DNA from: Seongchinamella unica
GTDB taxonomy: Bacteria > Pseudomonadota > Gammaproteobacteria > Pseudomonadales > Halieaceae
Reading direction: 5' to 3'
DNA length: 64,000 nt
Assembly (NCBI RefSeq): GCF_004354085.1
Contig: NZ_SMSE01000002.1
Location: 1 to 64,000 of the forward strand
The position numbers and the translations under genes are program-made. This document shows positions 1-8,227 of the stretch, piece by piece; position 1 is the first letter of the stretch, and the number at the start of each line of letters is the position of its first letter. A model generated the notes under the pieces. It was not told the DNA's origin and searched no databases. It saw only the letters and a program-made list of their open reading frames with translations.

Positions 1-124
1 TCTGGTCAGGGCTCAGCATTATCGGGAGCTCAGGGTTAGTGCGTTCGCTGAATGGAGCAGGGTGGTTGCTTGAGAATCAAGGTCGGATTAACGCTGTCTC
101 CAAAAGTTAACTTGCCGATACCTT

Positions 125-494
125 TTATACTGCACGGCTTCGCAACCAATCTGCTAGCTCCGATTCGTCGACAATGCCTTGCGCCGCCTTCACGATCAGA
201 GCGCCTATTTCAGCCGCGTCGTAATCGAGCGATATGCCATTCAAGGAGAGGCACACGTCCATAGCCGCGAATGCTGTGCGCTTGTTGGCGTCGAAACGCG
301 TGCCCCACGGACAGGTAGCAGGCGTAGCACGCGGCCAGTTCAAAGACGTCACGGATCATGCCGAAGGCGATCCGGTTGTCGATTCTGCCAATGATGGCCT
401 CGATGGATTTATCCCTGGCGATGCCCTGGAGTTCGTGCCCCTCGATAACGAACTCATGAATCTCGACGACATCCAGCGGCGAGAGGAAGATCAC
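125..494 (-). pseudogene. doc: Doc/Fic-family toxin, frameshifted in the catalytic motif
   Basis: This is a Doc-type toxin, a Fic-fold kinase that in phage P1 phosphorylates EF-Tu. The N-terminal half starts at a GTG (494) two bases after the antitoxin stop and reads through EAIIGRIDNRIAFG to YLSVGHAF. The next expected residues, DANKRTAFAAM, lie in another frame that continues to LADWLRSRAV and a stop at 125. The break falls inside the HxFxDxNKR motif near position 295. One base separates the TTT and GAC codons where a full codon is expected, so about 2 bp are missing. Both halves align with the family over its usual length of about 125 aa. The reading as a Doc homologue is firm; a sequencing error could mimic the frameshift. 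Confidence 0.8.
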
Positions 495-496
495 GG

Positions 497-745
497 TTAT
501 TTGTCTTTCAGGTAGTCAAGCGTCGGCTTGAGACTGGAGCGACGTTTGCGCAGCAGGCCTGAAACCTCTTTCGGATCAGCAGGGGTAAACACGATTTTCG
601 CAACGGCGGAGGCGGGTACGAAGTACCCCTCAAGCTGGTTGCGATTCAGGATTGCGACGGGTTTGTCACCCGCTTTCTCGATGACTTTTTTAGGGTCCCG
701 TAATTCCGTGAGTGATGCGGTTTTGTTGGTCAGCAGGTTTTCCAT
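497..745 (-). CDS. phd: Phd/YefM-like antitoxin
   Basis: An 82-aa antitoxin of the Phd/YefM/StbD group, which binds its own promoter through the N-terminal domain and neutralises its toxin with the C-terminal tail. The body contains ASLTELRDPKKVIEKAGDKP and VAILNRNQLEGYFVPAS, the usual pattern of this fold. An upstream ATG at 796 would add 17 residues that do not fit the family, so the start at 745 is preferred. It lies directly upstream of the doc-like gene on the same strand. Since the toxin is frameshifted, this antitoxin may now be an orphan. Confidence 0.82.
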   Translation of the reverse strand: MENLLTNKTASLTELRDPKKVIEKAGDKPVAILNRNQLEGYFVPASAVAKIVFTPADPKEVSGLLRKRRSSLKPTLDYLKDK

Positions 746-983
746 AGCAGATTCCCGATGCGGAGGCATTTGCGGGGACTGTACCACCATGGTCAATTTA
801 AATGCATATTTTAATGCGCATTAAAAAACATCTAAAACAGTCCGCAGCGCTAGGGTTACATGGAAGTGCTATTGCGCGTTCCCTTATATTTCCCTGTTAA
901 GTGGGCCGATTAATGGCCGGCGCTCGGAAAATTGTCTATAAAAACAATGAGGTGGGGTGAGATTTAATGCCTGCAGGGTAATT
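746..983. other. AT-rich intergenic region
   Basis: No gene is seen here. The stretch is clearly richer in A and T than the rest of the window and holds the presumed autoregulated promoter of the antitoxin, though no operator could be defined with confidence. Confidence 0.5.
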
Positions 984-1049
984 GGGATCAGATGAAGATT
1001 AATTCTCAGCTACTGTCGACGGGTGAGCATGTCTTGCTCATCTGACCCC
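984..1049. repeat. REP-like inverted repeat ending in TCATCTGACCCC
   Basis: GGGATCAGATGA (984-995) pairs with TCATCTGACCCC (1038-1049) with one mismatch. Inside it a tighter hairpin GGTGAGCA/TGCTCATC (1022-1029, 1034-1041) uses the same right arm. A related hairpin with the identical TCATCTGACCCCA end lies at 1392-1429, on the other side of the DUF1330 gene. Confidence 0.6.
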
Positions 1050-1060
1050 ATTTTCCTTTT

Positions 1061-1351
1061 TTATTCTAATCCCTTCACTAATATAGAGTTCGCTGTGCTT
1101 CCGGCATTACGATGCTTCGATATAGCTTGATACTCATCAGATGTCATCCAAGCTAAGGCCGATTTTTTTGATGGGAACTCAATAATCACCGACCGAGTAT
1201 CATCCCAGTCGCCCATCAATACCGTCGGATCTTCATCAACACTCAATAGCTTGCCGTCGAATTTTTTGAAGACCTCTGAGAAGCCAGCTTCATATTTATC
1301 GTACTCACTGCGATCATGTATTTTAAATCTAGCAATTATATAAACGGACAT
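1061..1351 (-). CDS. DUF1330 family protein
   Basis: A 96-aa protein of the DUF1330 family, a small ferredoxin-like (dimeric alpha-beta barrel) fold. Family hallmarks are the opening MSVYIIARFKIHDRSEYDKY, the central VLMGDWDDTRSVIIEFPS and the C-terminal AWMTSDEYQAISKHR. The biochemical role is not established; related folds include small monooxygenases and isomerases. The start is supported by AGGAG upstream. The gene stands alone between two related hairpins and has lower GC than the rest of the window, so it may be acquired. A second, divergent member lies at 27893-28204. Confidence 0.85.
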   Translation of the reverse strand: MSVYIIARFKIHDRSEYDKYEAGFSEVFKKFDGKLLSVDEDPTVLMGDWDDTRSVIIEFPSKKSALAWMTSDEYQAISKHRNAGSTANSILVKGLE

Positions 1352-1391
1352 GGTTTTTATCTCCTGATGTTGTATTGATGATAGCGTAAGC

Positions 1392-1429
1392 GGCGTCAGG
1401 TGAACATTAATCCGTGTTCATCTGACCCC
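1392..1429. repeat. REP-like hairpin, second copy
   Basis: GGCGTCAGGTGAACA (1392-1406) faces TGTTCATCTGACCCC (1415-1429) across an 8-nt loop, with two mismatches in 15 bp. Its right end, TCATCTGACCCCA, is identical to that at 1038-1050. Confidence 0.65.
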
Positions 1430-1534
1430 AATATCCACTGTTCGTCTGTGAAACGGTTTGCTGATCGTGACCTTGTAATGACCCAACGAATAACTGCACA
1501 TGGTATGGTCGCCGCAACTGCGGAGGGCATCACC

Positions 1535-1846
1535 ATGATGCAAGAACCAGAAATCAAACGATGGACTGCGAAGCGCAAGGCTGAGCTGATCAAACAGATC
1601 TACCGGGGGCAGAAGACAATCCCGGAGGCCGCCAGGGAATACGACCTCACCCAGGCCGAGATCGAGAGTTGGATGGGTGATGCCGAGGCCGGCATGGAAA
1701 ACGCCCTGAAGGCCAATCCCAAAGACATTGCCGAACAGTACGAAAAGCAGCTCAGTGAGCTGAAGGAAGCGTACGGTGAGGCCATGCTCGAGAACAAATT
1801 CCTAAAAAAGTTGCAGCGCCATCTTGCATCGACCGAGGACTCTTAG
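1535..1846 (+). CDS. IS3-family transposase OrfA
   Basis: A 103-aa helix-turn-helix OrfA that would bind the IS ends. It contains EIKRWTAKRKAELIKQIYRG and TIPEAAREYDLTQAEIESW, the recognition helices of this IS group, followed by a probable leucine-zipper-like stretch, YEKQLSELKEAYGEAMLENK. The start at 1535 is chosen because GGAGG lies about 10 bases upstream; an earlier start at 1400 would cross the left inverted repeat. It overlaps the frameshift heptamer at 1804-1810. OrfA itself looks intact. Confidence 0.85.
   Translation: MMQEPEIKRWTAKRKAELIKQIYRGQKTIPEAAREYDLTQAEIESWMGDAEAGMENALKANPKDIAEQYEKQLSELKEAYGEAMLENKFLKKLQRHLASTEDS
1804..1810 (+). other. Programmed -1 frameshift heptamer A6G
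   Basis: AAAAAAG is placed as A-AAA-AAG relative to the orfA codons. A -1 slip here enters an open frame that runs without a stop into orfB, giving an OrfAB fusion, as is standard for IS3-family elements. Confidence 0.75.
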
Positions 1847-1863
1847 AGCGGTTCATTGCTGAG

Positions 1864-2523
1864 ATGGCGGAGGAAGGTCACCAGATCGCAGTCAGCAAAG
1901 CCTGTGCACTGGCTGGCATGTCGCGCCGAACGTATTACTACAAACCGAAGCGGCGCCGGCCGAAGGTGAATGAGTTTCTAGACCAGCGCATCAAGCGGGT
2001 GATTGACGCCTTGCCCTACGCGGGCTATCGCACCGTGGCCTGGCTCCTCGGTGAGAACAAGAACACCGTGCAGTGGATTTTCCAGATCAAAGGTTGGCAG
2101 GTCCGGAAGCGCAAGTCCGGCCACCGGCCGCGGGTGCAGTCATTGCTGTCGGCAGCAACCCGGCTGAACGAGCGTTGGGCCACGGAGATGGCCCGGGTCT
2201 GGTGTGGCGAACAGCACCGCTGGTGCGCCCTGACTATCCGGTCCGACAACGGCTTGGTGTTCACCAGCCGACGCTACACTCGTACGGTGTATCGGTATGG
2301 AATCAAACAGGAGTTCATCCGGTCCCACACGCCGCAACAAAACGGCATGGTGGAGCGGTTGATCCGATCGGTTAAGGAGCAGTGCCTGTGGCTCCATAAC
2401 TTCGCCTCGCTCGACGAGGCCAGACAGGCACTGGGGGCATGGTTCCGTTACTACAACGAGCAGCGTCCCCATCAGGCCCTGGGCATGAAAACGCCCCGGG
2501 AAATTTATAAATTAGCGGCGTGA
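1864..2523 (+). pseudogene. IS3-family transposase OrfB with an internal deletion
   Basis: This is the DDE integrase half of the transposase. The N-terminal helices (MSRRTYYYKPKRR), RSDNGLVFTSRRY with the second catalytic Asp, and HTPQQNGMVERLIRSVKEQC with the catalytic Glu are present. Between WATEMARVWCGEQHRWCALT and IRSDNG, about 40-45 residues of the catalytic core expected in relatives are missing in frame. The normally invariant first Asp (WxTD) is also Glu here. The product should be catalytically dead. The frame is open from the slippery site onward, so translation as OrfAB is still possible. Confidence 0.82.
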
Positions 2524-2550
2524 GTGTGCAGTTTTAGCTGGGTCATTACA

Positions 2551-3122
2551 TCGGCACAGCATAGATCTACATTCCATAGGCTGTCCTTTGCATGACCGAG
2601 GGTAGTCAGCCAGGAGGGGCCGCGATCTGCGGGATCTGGTTTGTAGTGGACCGCTAACACACGCCGGACTATGTCCTTGTCCAGGTCTAAACCAAGAGCC
2701 AAGTTGTTCTGCTGTGCGATGCGAGTACAGCCATATCGTGGATTTCGCTGTTTCATTTCCACGATTGCTGCGATGACCTCCTCTGACTGTCCTTTCGGCC
2801 CTGGCTTCCTTCCTCCACGGGGAGAGTAAAGGAGGTGATACTTCCGTTTCTTCAGGGCTTTGTGAAAGGCGAGTCAGGTGGATGGCTGGATGATGACGGC
2901 TACTCGTCGAACCCGTCCGGGGCTCAAGAATATTGATAAGAATCCCAATATCGTGCGATCTTGAGTATTCAAATTCGGCGCTCTCTGGCGTGCTCGGCTG
3001 TGAATGATGAGTGGCTGTTTCAAGAGTAGATTCTCGGCAATGACGGTGCGGTATCCACCAGGCCGGAGTAGTTTGGCAAGTGCGGAAGGTCGATGTAAAA
3101 GTAGCAAGATCGCGCCGTTCAT
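2551..3122 (-). pseudogene. Integrase-type (rve) transposase remnant
   Basis: The N-terminal half of an integrase-catalytic-region transposase common in proteobacteria. It starts at 3122 with MNGAILLLLHRPSALAKLLR and LRPGGYRTVIAENLLLKQ, then meets an in-frame TGA (2874-2876). It resumes in the same frame as LAFHKALKKRKYHLLYSPRG, GRKPGPKGQSEEVIAAIVE and KQRNPRYGCTRIA, ending at SLWNVDLCCAD where the IS3 element begins. The catalytic domain is not found on the far side of the IS, so the gene is both nonsense-mutated and truncated. Confidence 0.8.
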
Positions 3123-3254
3123 AGCGACCGACGGTGATATTCAGGTGTCTGTGGTAGCAGGCGCTAAGTGTCTGATAGTATTAGAGAATTACTAATTCTC
3201 CAGGCACAGGTTCAGGGCTGTCAACTTGGCGTTCCCCCTGATGGGAGAGTGAAC

Positions 3255-4493
3255 TCAGGTGTCCTGCCTCGCGGCGCCCGCAATCCGGTCCCGCACGTTG
3301 GTCAGTTTGGCCCGCGTCGCACGTTGCTTTTCCACCGGCACCTCTTCGATAAAGTCACCCTGCATAAGTGGCTGCTGCAAACCCGTGTAGACAACCTTCC
3401 GCGGGCGCTCTATGGGTGGGTAGGCGCGGTGAAGCGTATCGCTGCAGTGGACCGTCAGGTCACCTGTTTCTGTGACCAGCTTGATCGCCGGCAGGTCCAG
3501 GCTTGGGTCCCTGCGCGCGGTTTGTACATTGGCCCGGTGTGAGCCCGGCACGATCCCCAGTGCGCCACTGCGCTCGTCTGCGCCGGTGATCGAAATACCA
3601 ATGGTAAGACCGTTGCAATAGTACGAGTGGCGCCCCTGACCACAATCTTTGTGCCATGGGAGGTCTGACAGGCCGGTCTTGATGTCCAGGGGTTTGATCA
3701 GGCCCTCGGCGCCCATGCAGCCGGAATCCTCGACACTACCGACGAGATTGTCCCCGGTGATATTTGCCAGCCATCCCAGTCGCGAGTCCCTGAGCAGTTC
3801 AGCCAGCGTAGCTGAGCGCTCATGGAAGCACAGGACGCGCACCGGGTGTTGCACGCCCTGTGAATCCCCCGCCCACCAGGATGCTCCATCATCAGGCTCT
3901 GCCCTTGCCAGTGCCTTGTCGAGGTCCGCGGATACGGCCGCCATTTCCTCTTCGGTAAACACGCCACGCAGGTGCAGAAAACCTGCCTGGTGCAGGAAGT
4001 ATGAGATTTCGTCGCTATCGTCATCGAGTTCAAAGCTGCGACTGAAGTCGAGGTCGCTGCCATCCCTGTCGACGACAGTGACAGCACCGGCTTCATGGAC
4101 CGGCCGACCGTCGAAAAGCGCGCGAAACACCGGCTCCCACCCGATCCAGTCATCAAAATTGCCACGGGTCATCTGCACCCTGGAGTTCATGGCGAGCCCC
4201 ATGGTGCTCGACCAGTCCTGCACGAGATCCGAAAGCGCATCGCTGTCTAGGCTCACTGCAGCGCTATCCGATGCATCTCCCTCCTCGACTTGTAGCGCAC
4301 CATGTTTCTCACGCAGGGTAACGCAGCGGCCGTTCACCTCCAGCGTAAGCTGGGGCAGAGCCTTGTAGCGAAGGCCTCGACCAGCGAGTTCAGCGTGTTG
4401 CGACACCGCTTCGGGGATCAGGTAATCAAAGACTGCGTCTCTCTCCAGGCGAACCCGCTCACAGTGGCGACGGGTGCGACAATCTATGGACAT
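3255..4493 (-). CDS. SCP2-like plus phytanoyl-CoA dioxygenase family protein
   Basis: A 412-aa Fe(II)/2-oxoglutarate oxygenase of the PhyH family. Metal ligands fit H281 and D283 (PWHKDCGQGRH) and H355 (HCSDTLHRAYPP), with R363 (IERPRKV) a candidate 2-oxoglutarate anchor. PhyH enzymes hydroxylate acyl-CoAs or other small lipophilic substrates. Residues about 40-130 (LTLEVNGRCVTL, then a Leu/Val-rich helical part) resemble an SCP2 sterol-carrier fold, so this may be a lipid-binding/oxygenase fusion; that part is inference. The start has AGGAG 8 bases upstream. The gene is single, with a 302-base gap upstream. Confidence 0.8.
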   Translation of the reverse strand: MSIDCRTRRHCERVRLERDAVFDYLIPEAVSQHAELAGRGLRYKALPQLTLEVNGRCVTLREKHGALQVEEGDASDSAAVSLDSDALSDLVQDWSSTMGLAMNSRVQMTRGNFDDWIGWEPVFRALFDGRPVHEAGAVTVVDRDGSDLDFSRSFELDDDSDEISYFLHQAGFLHLRGVFTEEEMAAVSADLDKALARAEPDDGASWWAGDSQGVQHPVRVLCFHERSATLAELLRDSRLGWLANITGDNLVGSVEDSGCMGAEGLIKPLDIKTGLSDLPWHKDCGQGRHSYYCNGLTIGISITGADERSGALGIVPGSHRANVQTARRDPSLDLPAIKLVTETGDLTVHCSDTLHRAYPPIERPRKVVYTGLQQPLMQGDFIEEVPVEKQRATRAKLTNVRDRIAGAARQDT

Positions 4494-4795
4494 GGCGTGA
4501 CTCCTGCTGGATTGGTCTTATGAGAATAGCATCTCCACCGGCTTAGCCATGGCGCGGAGCCAAACTGGCGCCACAACCGGGCCAGTTGGTCTGTCACGGC
4601 AAGAAGTTTTCTGGAGACAGCCTCTGCTGAGACTGCAGCCACCGCTATACAGTCTGCAGTAGTGACAGAGAACCGGCAGTCCTGTCGCAGAATGACGCGA
4701 AAGCCGGCAAAGCTTACAATGCTCCCGGGCCGGCATCTAGGTTTCTTCAATGTCTACCGTGGCGTTTTTGTCGGTTGAGATCAGCTACAGATGTT
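4494..4795. other. Intergenic region between two minus-strand genes
   Basis: No supported gene. An 88-codon minus-strand open frame (4484-4750) has no family features and overlaps the PhyH start. Presumably this holds the PhyH promoter. Confidence 0.5.
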
Positions 4796-7093
4796 CTATC
4801 GTAGGTGATCACTAGTTCTCCGATCATGGGGAACGATACACGTACCACTGGCCTCTGTCTGGTTTCCGGCCAGGTCGCGAGCCAAGGCAGTGATAGTGTA
4901 TGTGCGGCCATCTCCTTTGCCTGAGCGTTCCGCACGTACCAGAACATTGCCATCCTCGATGACTACAGCGTCTTCCGCGGCAGCGTCGTTACTCACGCCT
5001 TCCACCACCAGCTCGGCAACGCCGGAAAGAGAATCCTCCGCCATCGGCGAGGACACTTGCACCAGTTTGTGATTGGCAGGCCACAGGAGGCAGTCTTCAT
5101 CGGGCAGACCGGTTATCGTCGGGGCGGTTTTATCCACATTGACCACGACCCCCAGACTGGACTGGTTTCCGGCCAGATCGGCAGCAGTGCCGATTATTTC
5201 CCGGTTTTCACCCTCCTCGGAAACCGCAACCGGCGGGCTCACCGAGGCCAGTCCCGAGAGCTCATCACCCGCGATAAAGGCGACTGTCAAATCGCCGTTG
5301 TGCCAGCCCTCGCTATTGGCCGGCGGATCGATTACGGCACTGATCTGCGGGGGTGTCCTGTCCAGTCGAATGATCAGCGTATCGGCTTCCTCATAGTTGC
5401 CGTTGTTGTCGTGCGCATAGAATGACAAAACACTGATTCCCTCCTCGGTGACGATCAGTTGCGCCCGATCACCTGAAACCATGGCCGAGGCGATGTGAGC
5501 TCCCGAAAGCGAATAATGCAATCCCTTGACGCCCGATCCCCCCACATTGTCGGTTGCACTGAGCGTGATTAGCACGTCTTCGTTGTGCCAGCCTTCACTG
5601 TTGGCGCCGGGGGCCGTGACCGCGGTGCTGGTTGGTGGCGTGGAATCCGGTTCCGGGCCAGCTTCCAACAAAATCTGTTGTGTAATAGTGATCAGATCTG
5701 ACGCCACCATATCCAGGTTCGGATTGGCCGGCTCGTGGCCCCAGGCAGGCGGGTGCGAGCTCAGCTTTCCAGGGGTTGCCGATGGCGCGCTGACCATTTC
5801 AATGAATTTCTGTTTCCGCTGCTCCGGGGTTCCGTCCTGCGCCAGCCCGGGCCAGTCAGAGGCTTTAAGTGCCACAGGAAAGTCCGGCGCTGTGGGGATT
5901 CCCCTGAAGCCGACGATTTCACCGTGACCATCCCCCGGGTTACAGTAAAAGTTTGGGTCTCGCGGATCCAGTTTCAACGGCGTGGCGCAGGTTTTGTCGG
6001 GATCTGATTCCAGTAGGGCATTCTTCTCCAATCCACGCTGGTAGTTTGGCTCCAGAATGTTATTCGAAAGTGGTGACGGATGGCCGTAATAATAGTCGGA
6101 GCTAAAATCGAAGGGAAACACGTTTTCCCGTTGCCAGCGGTGGTAAAGTCGGCGCACATTTGACCCGAAGCTGATGAGCGTACCTGTATCCCTGACAGGG
6201 CCACTGAACACATCGCTGCCGCGTGGACAAATGAGGGGCGCCTGACTGAAAGCACTCGGTGGGTGGTTCAGCCAGGGGCCGGACGGACCACAGCGGTATT
6301 CTATGAATAACAGTCTATCGTCAAAGTCGCGGCAGAGCCCCAGGGCGTTGCGAATACAGTCCCACACCCGGTAGCCGCGAAAGTCATGGGTGGCGCGCCA
6401 GCGGGTCCAGTTATAGGTTTCCGCCCCGGGCCGGGCCTGTAGAGGGGAAAACAGACCCTCCGGTAAACTTCGGTTTCCCACCGGATCCAGGGGCGCAAGC
6501 AAATCTATGGCCACCGGGGTCGAAGCGCCCAATCTCGCCACCGAGGCACCGCCCATGCTGTGGCCCGCCACAATAATTACGGCGTTGGGGTTATGACTGC
6601 GAATCGCCTGTAACAGTCTTCGGGCATCTGATTGAAACTGGAAATCTTCATTGGGGATGGCTTTGTTAAAGAAATTGCTGTCCAGGGGAATGAAACCGGC
6701 TGCGTGAATGCCCGCTAGGCCACCCGGGTTGGCGTCGTCCGAATGCAACGGCCCGGCCATATACTCCCTGAGCAGGTTGTTCCACCAGGCATAATGTACA
6801 TAGCCGTTGTTTTCGGCGACAAACTTGGCAAAGTTATAGAGCGTCAGTTCGTCGAGGTTGTTATTGCGCTCGTAGCCGCTGGCAATCAGCGCATAGATAC
6901 GGCAGCCATCCGGCACGACCAATTGGTCGGAGCCCAGATCGACGGTAAAGGTTGTGCCATTACCACACATTTCGTTTTCAAGGGGTCCCTGGGCGGCGGC
7001 AGGGGTACTGATACCGGCGCCAAGGCTAATCAACAGACACGTGGCAGTCATCACCAGAAGGGTCAGCGTTACCAGCGAGCGAGGTATCGGCAT
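4796..7093 (-). CDS. Secreted lipase-like alpha/beta hydrolase with Ig-like repeats
   Basis: A 765-aa exported protein. The signal peptide (PRSLVTLTLLVMTATCLLIS, ending near AAAQG) is clear. The N-terminal half carries VIIVAGHSMGGASVARLGAS, a lipase nucleophile elbow with Ser about 179; nearby Asp and His candidates complete a plausible triad. From about residue 480 two or three Ig-like repeats follow, each opening with PP-x-ANSEGWHN and ending in AxDxAGN (as in DLAGNQSS), a module common in secreted bacterial hydrolases. The start at 7093 is preferred to 7102 because AAGGA sits 7-8 bases upstream. The substrate is unknown; an esterase or lipase acting outside the cell is likely. Confidence 0.78.
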   Translation of the reverse strand: MPIPRSLVTLTLLVMTATCLLISLGAGISTPAAAQGPLENEMCGNGTTFTVDLGSDQLVVPDGCRIYALIASGYERNNNLDELTLYNFAKFVAENNGYVHYAWWNNLLREYMAGPLHSDDANPGGLAGIHAAGFIPLDSNFFNKAIPNEDFQFQSDARRLLQAIRSHNPNAVIIVAGHSMGGASVARLGASTPVAIDLLAPLDPVGNRSLPEGLFSPLQARPGAETYNWTRWRATHDFRGYRVWDCIRNALGLCRDFDDRLLFIEYRCGPSGPWLNHPPSAFSQAPLICPRGSDVFSGPVRDTGTLISFGSNVRRLYHRWQRENVFPFDFSSDYYYGHPSPLSNNILEPNYQRGLEKNALLESDPDKTCATPLKLDPRDPNFYCNPGDGHGEIVGFRGIPTAPDFPVALKASDWPGLAQDGTPEQRKQKFIEMVSAPSATPGKLSSHPPAWGHEPANPNLDMVASDLITITQQILLEAGPEPDSTPPTSTAVTAPGANSEGWHNEDVLITLSATDNVGGSGVKGLHYSLSGAHIASAMVSGDRAQLIVTEEGISVLSFYAHDNNGNYEEADTLIIRLDRTPPQISAVIDPPANSEGWHNGDLTVAFIAGDELSGLASVSPPVAVSEEGENREIIGTAADLAGNQSSLGVVVNVDKTAPTITGLPDEDCLLWPANHKLVQVSSPMAEDSLSGVAELVVEGVSNDAAAEDAVVIEDGNVLVRAERSGKGDGRTYTITALARDLAGNQTEASGTCIVPHDRRTSDHLR

Positions 7094-7102
7094 GCGTAAC
7101 AT

Positions 7103-7559
7103 CCTTGTGTCAAAGGGGGGCTTACCAGTAGGTTAGTAGAGATCTACTAATTAACACTGCTTTGCCTAGAACGAATTGGAATTAACAAGGAGAAAAGGCT
7201 TGCCGGTCATCCGTGGCCGGGCCGCTGCCCACCACGACAGGAGATTGAGGTCGATATCCGCCTGCGTCCAGATCTTGTCACCGATGTCCTCGAACAGCTC
7301 GAGAGCTCCATTGGCGCAAGCTCCCGGAATTGGGTCGCGTGACTAAGATTCGCAGAGTGGGTGGCCTGCAGCACGAAGATACGCGACTAACGGCATAAAT
7401 TGGCTACAGTAAGTGAACGACGAATAAATGGAAGGGACGGCCCGTTCCTCTACAACCGGTTGGTACTGGTGCATCGATGTTATTCACCTGTACATTGACG
7501 AAACCTTTAACAAATCGGCGGACGCCAACTCGCCCGACGCGTCATTCCTGACATAAGCT
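7103..7559. other. Intergenic region, possible decayed coding fragment
   Basis: This is a divergent spacer between the lipase-like gene and the cupin gene. A plus-strand open stretch (about 7155-7342) encodes EIEVDIRLRPDLVTDVLEQL but has no start codon and no recognised family. It may be a gene remnant. No promoter was assigned with confidence. Confidence 0.4.
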
Positions 7560-7570
7560 GGAGAAACCCT

Positions 7571-8032
7571 ATGAACAGCGCAGCAAACCCATATATCTCG
7601 GAGCAGGGTGATATTCTCGCCAACATCCATACGATGCCCTGGCTCGAGGTGGGCGGGGGAACGCGCTTCAAGGTGCTGCGGGCCTGTCGGGTAACCGGGG
7701 ACTGGGCATTGTTCGTCAATATGGAACCCGGGGCTGCGTTCCAACCCCATCGTCATCAGGGACCGGGGCAGTTCTTTATCACCAAGGGAGAGCTTCTGTA
7801 TGAGGTTGGCAGTGCCCCCGAGGGCACCTACGGATTTGAGCCGGTATTTGCCGAGCATTCCAGGGCCCGCTGCGAAGTAGAAACGGAAATGCTTTTTCTG
7901 GGTGCCGGCGCTGTGGTCTATTTCAAGGATGACGGCAGCGTGGATTACGTCTTTGATGCCGAGTCGTTGCTCGGTCTTGCCGCGGGCGATGTCGAATTGA
8001 ACATCGGCAATGAAAACAAAACCACGGGATAA
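7571..8032 (+). CDS. Cupin-domain protein
   Basis: A 153-aa single-domain cupin, similar in layout to small acetylacetone- or dihydroxyacetophenone-dioxygenase-like proteins. Cupin motif 1 is FQPHRHQGPGQFFITKGELL (two His; the usual Glu is Gln). The second half is VFAEHSRARCEVETEMLFLG and the C-terminus GAGAVVYFKDDGSVDYVFD. GGAG lies 8 bases before the ATG. It precedes the TonB-dependent receptor gene on the same strand but is separated by 195 bases with a promoter candidate. A metal-dependent dioxygenase or isomerase role is possible; the substrate is unknown. Confidence 0.75.
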   Translation: MNSAANPYISEQGDILANIHTMPWLEVGGGTRFKVLRACRVTGDWALFVNMEPGAAFQPHRHQGPGQFFITKGELLYEVGSAPEGTYGFEPVFAEHSRARCEVETEMLFLGAGAVVYFKDDGSVDYVFDAESLLGLAAGDVELNIGNENKTTG

Positions 8033-8097
8033 TTTGAATTAAGGCGCAATGATTGGGGGCAGGGCTCGAACGCTTGCGCCCGGGCGTCAAAAAAGTA

Positions 8098-8126
8098 TTG
8101 CGACGAGCCATATATTGAATTATATT
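8098..8126 (+). promoter_or_regulatory. Candidate sigma-70 promoter for the TonB receptor
   Basis: TTGCGA (8098-8103) and TATATT (8121-8126) are separated by exactly 17 bases in a locally AT-rich patch. The receptor ATG follows about 100 bases downstream. This is a sequence match only. Confidence 0.45.
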
Positions 8127-8227
8127 CAAAAAACTAGTGGAGGGTTCGCGTCAGTCTGTTAGTGTGCAAGTAGATATCTGCAAGACAGATTGCGGGATCA
8201 AACGATAACTATAAGTGGGAATCTACA

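Larger units (their letters stand above)
1474..2550 (+). mobile_element. IS3-family insertion sequence, internally deleted
   Basis: The ends are imperfect inverted repeats. The left end (1474-1500) starts TGTAATGACCCAACG, and the right end (2525-2550), read in reverse, starts TGTAATGACCCAGCT; both finish in ACTGCACA. Inside are orfA, a -1 frameshift signal and orfB. At 1077 bp it is shorter than the usual 1.2-1.3 kb because orfB lacks an internal block. No clear 3-bp target duplication was seen (flanks cct and tcg). The right end lies inside a degenerate integrase-type transposase gene. Confidence 0.88.

Noticed and set aside
984-1430. Integron cassette with attC sites around the DUF1330 gene
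   Set aside because: Toxin-antitoxin and DUF1330 genes are typical cassettes, but the hairpins lack the GTTRRRY/RYYYAAC core sites, and no integrase gene or further cassettes are present.
4484-4750. Minus-strand open frame of 88 codons upstream of PhyH
   Set aside because: No family features, no convincing ribosome site, and it overlaps the PhyH start.
8043-8080. GGCGCAA/TTGCGCC repeat after the cupin gene as a terminator
   Set aside because: Loop of 24 bases and no T-run after the stem; may be chance in GC-rich sequence.
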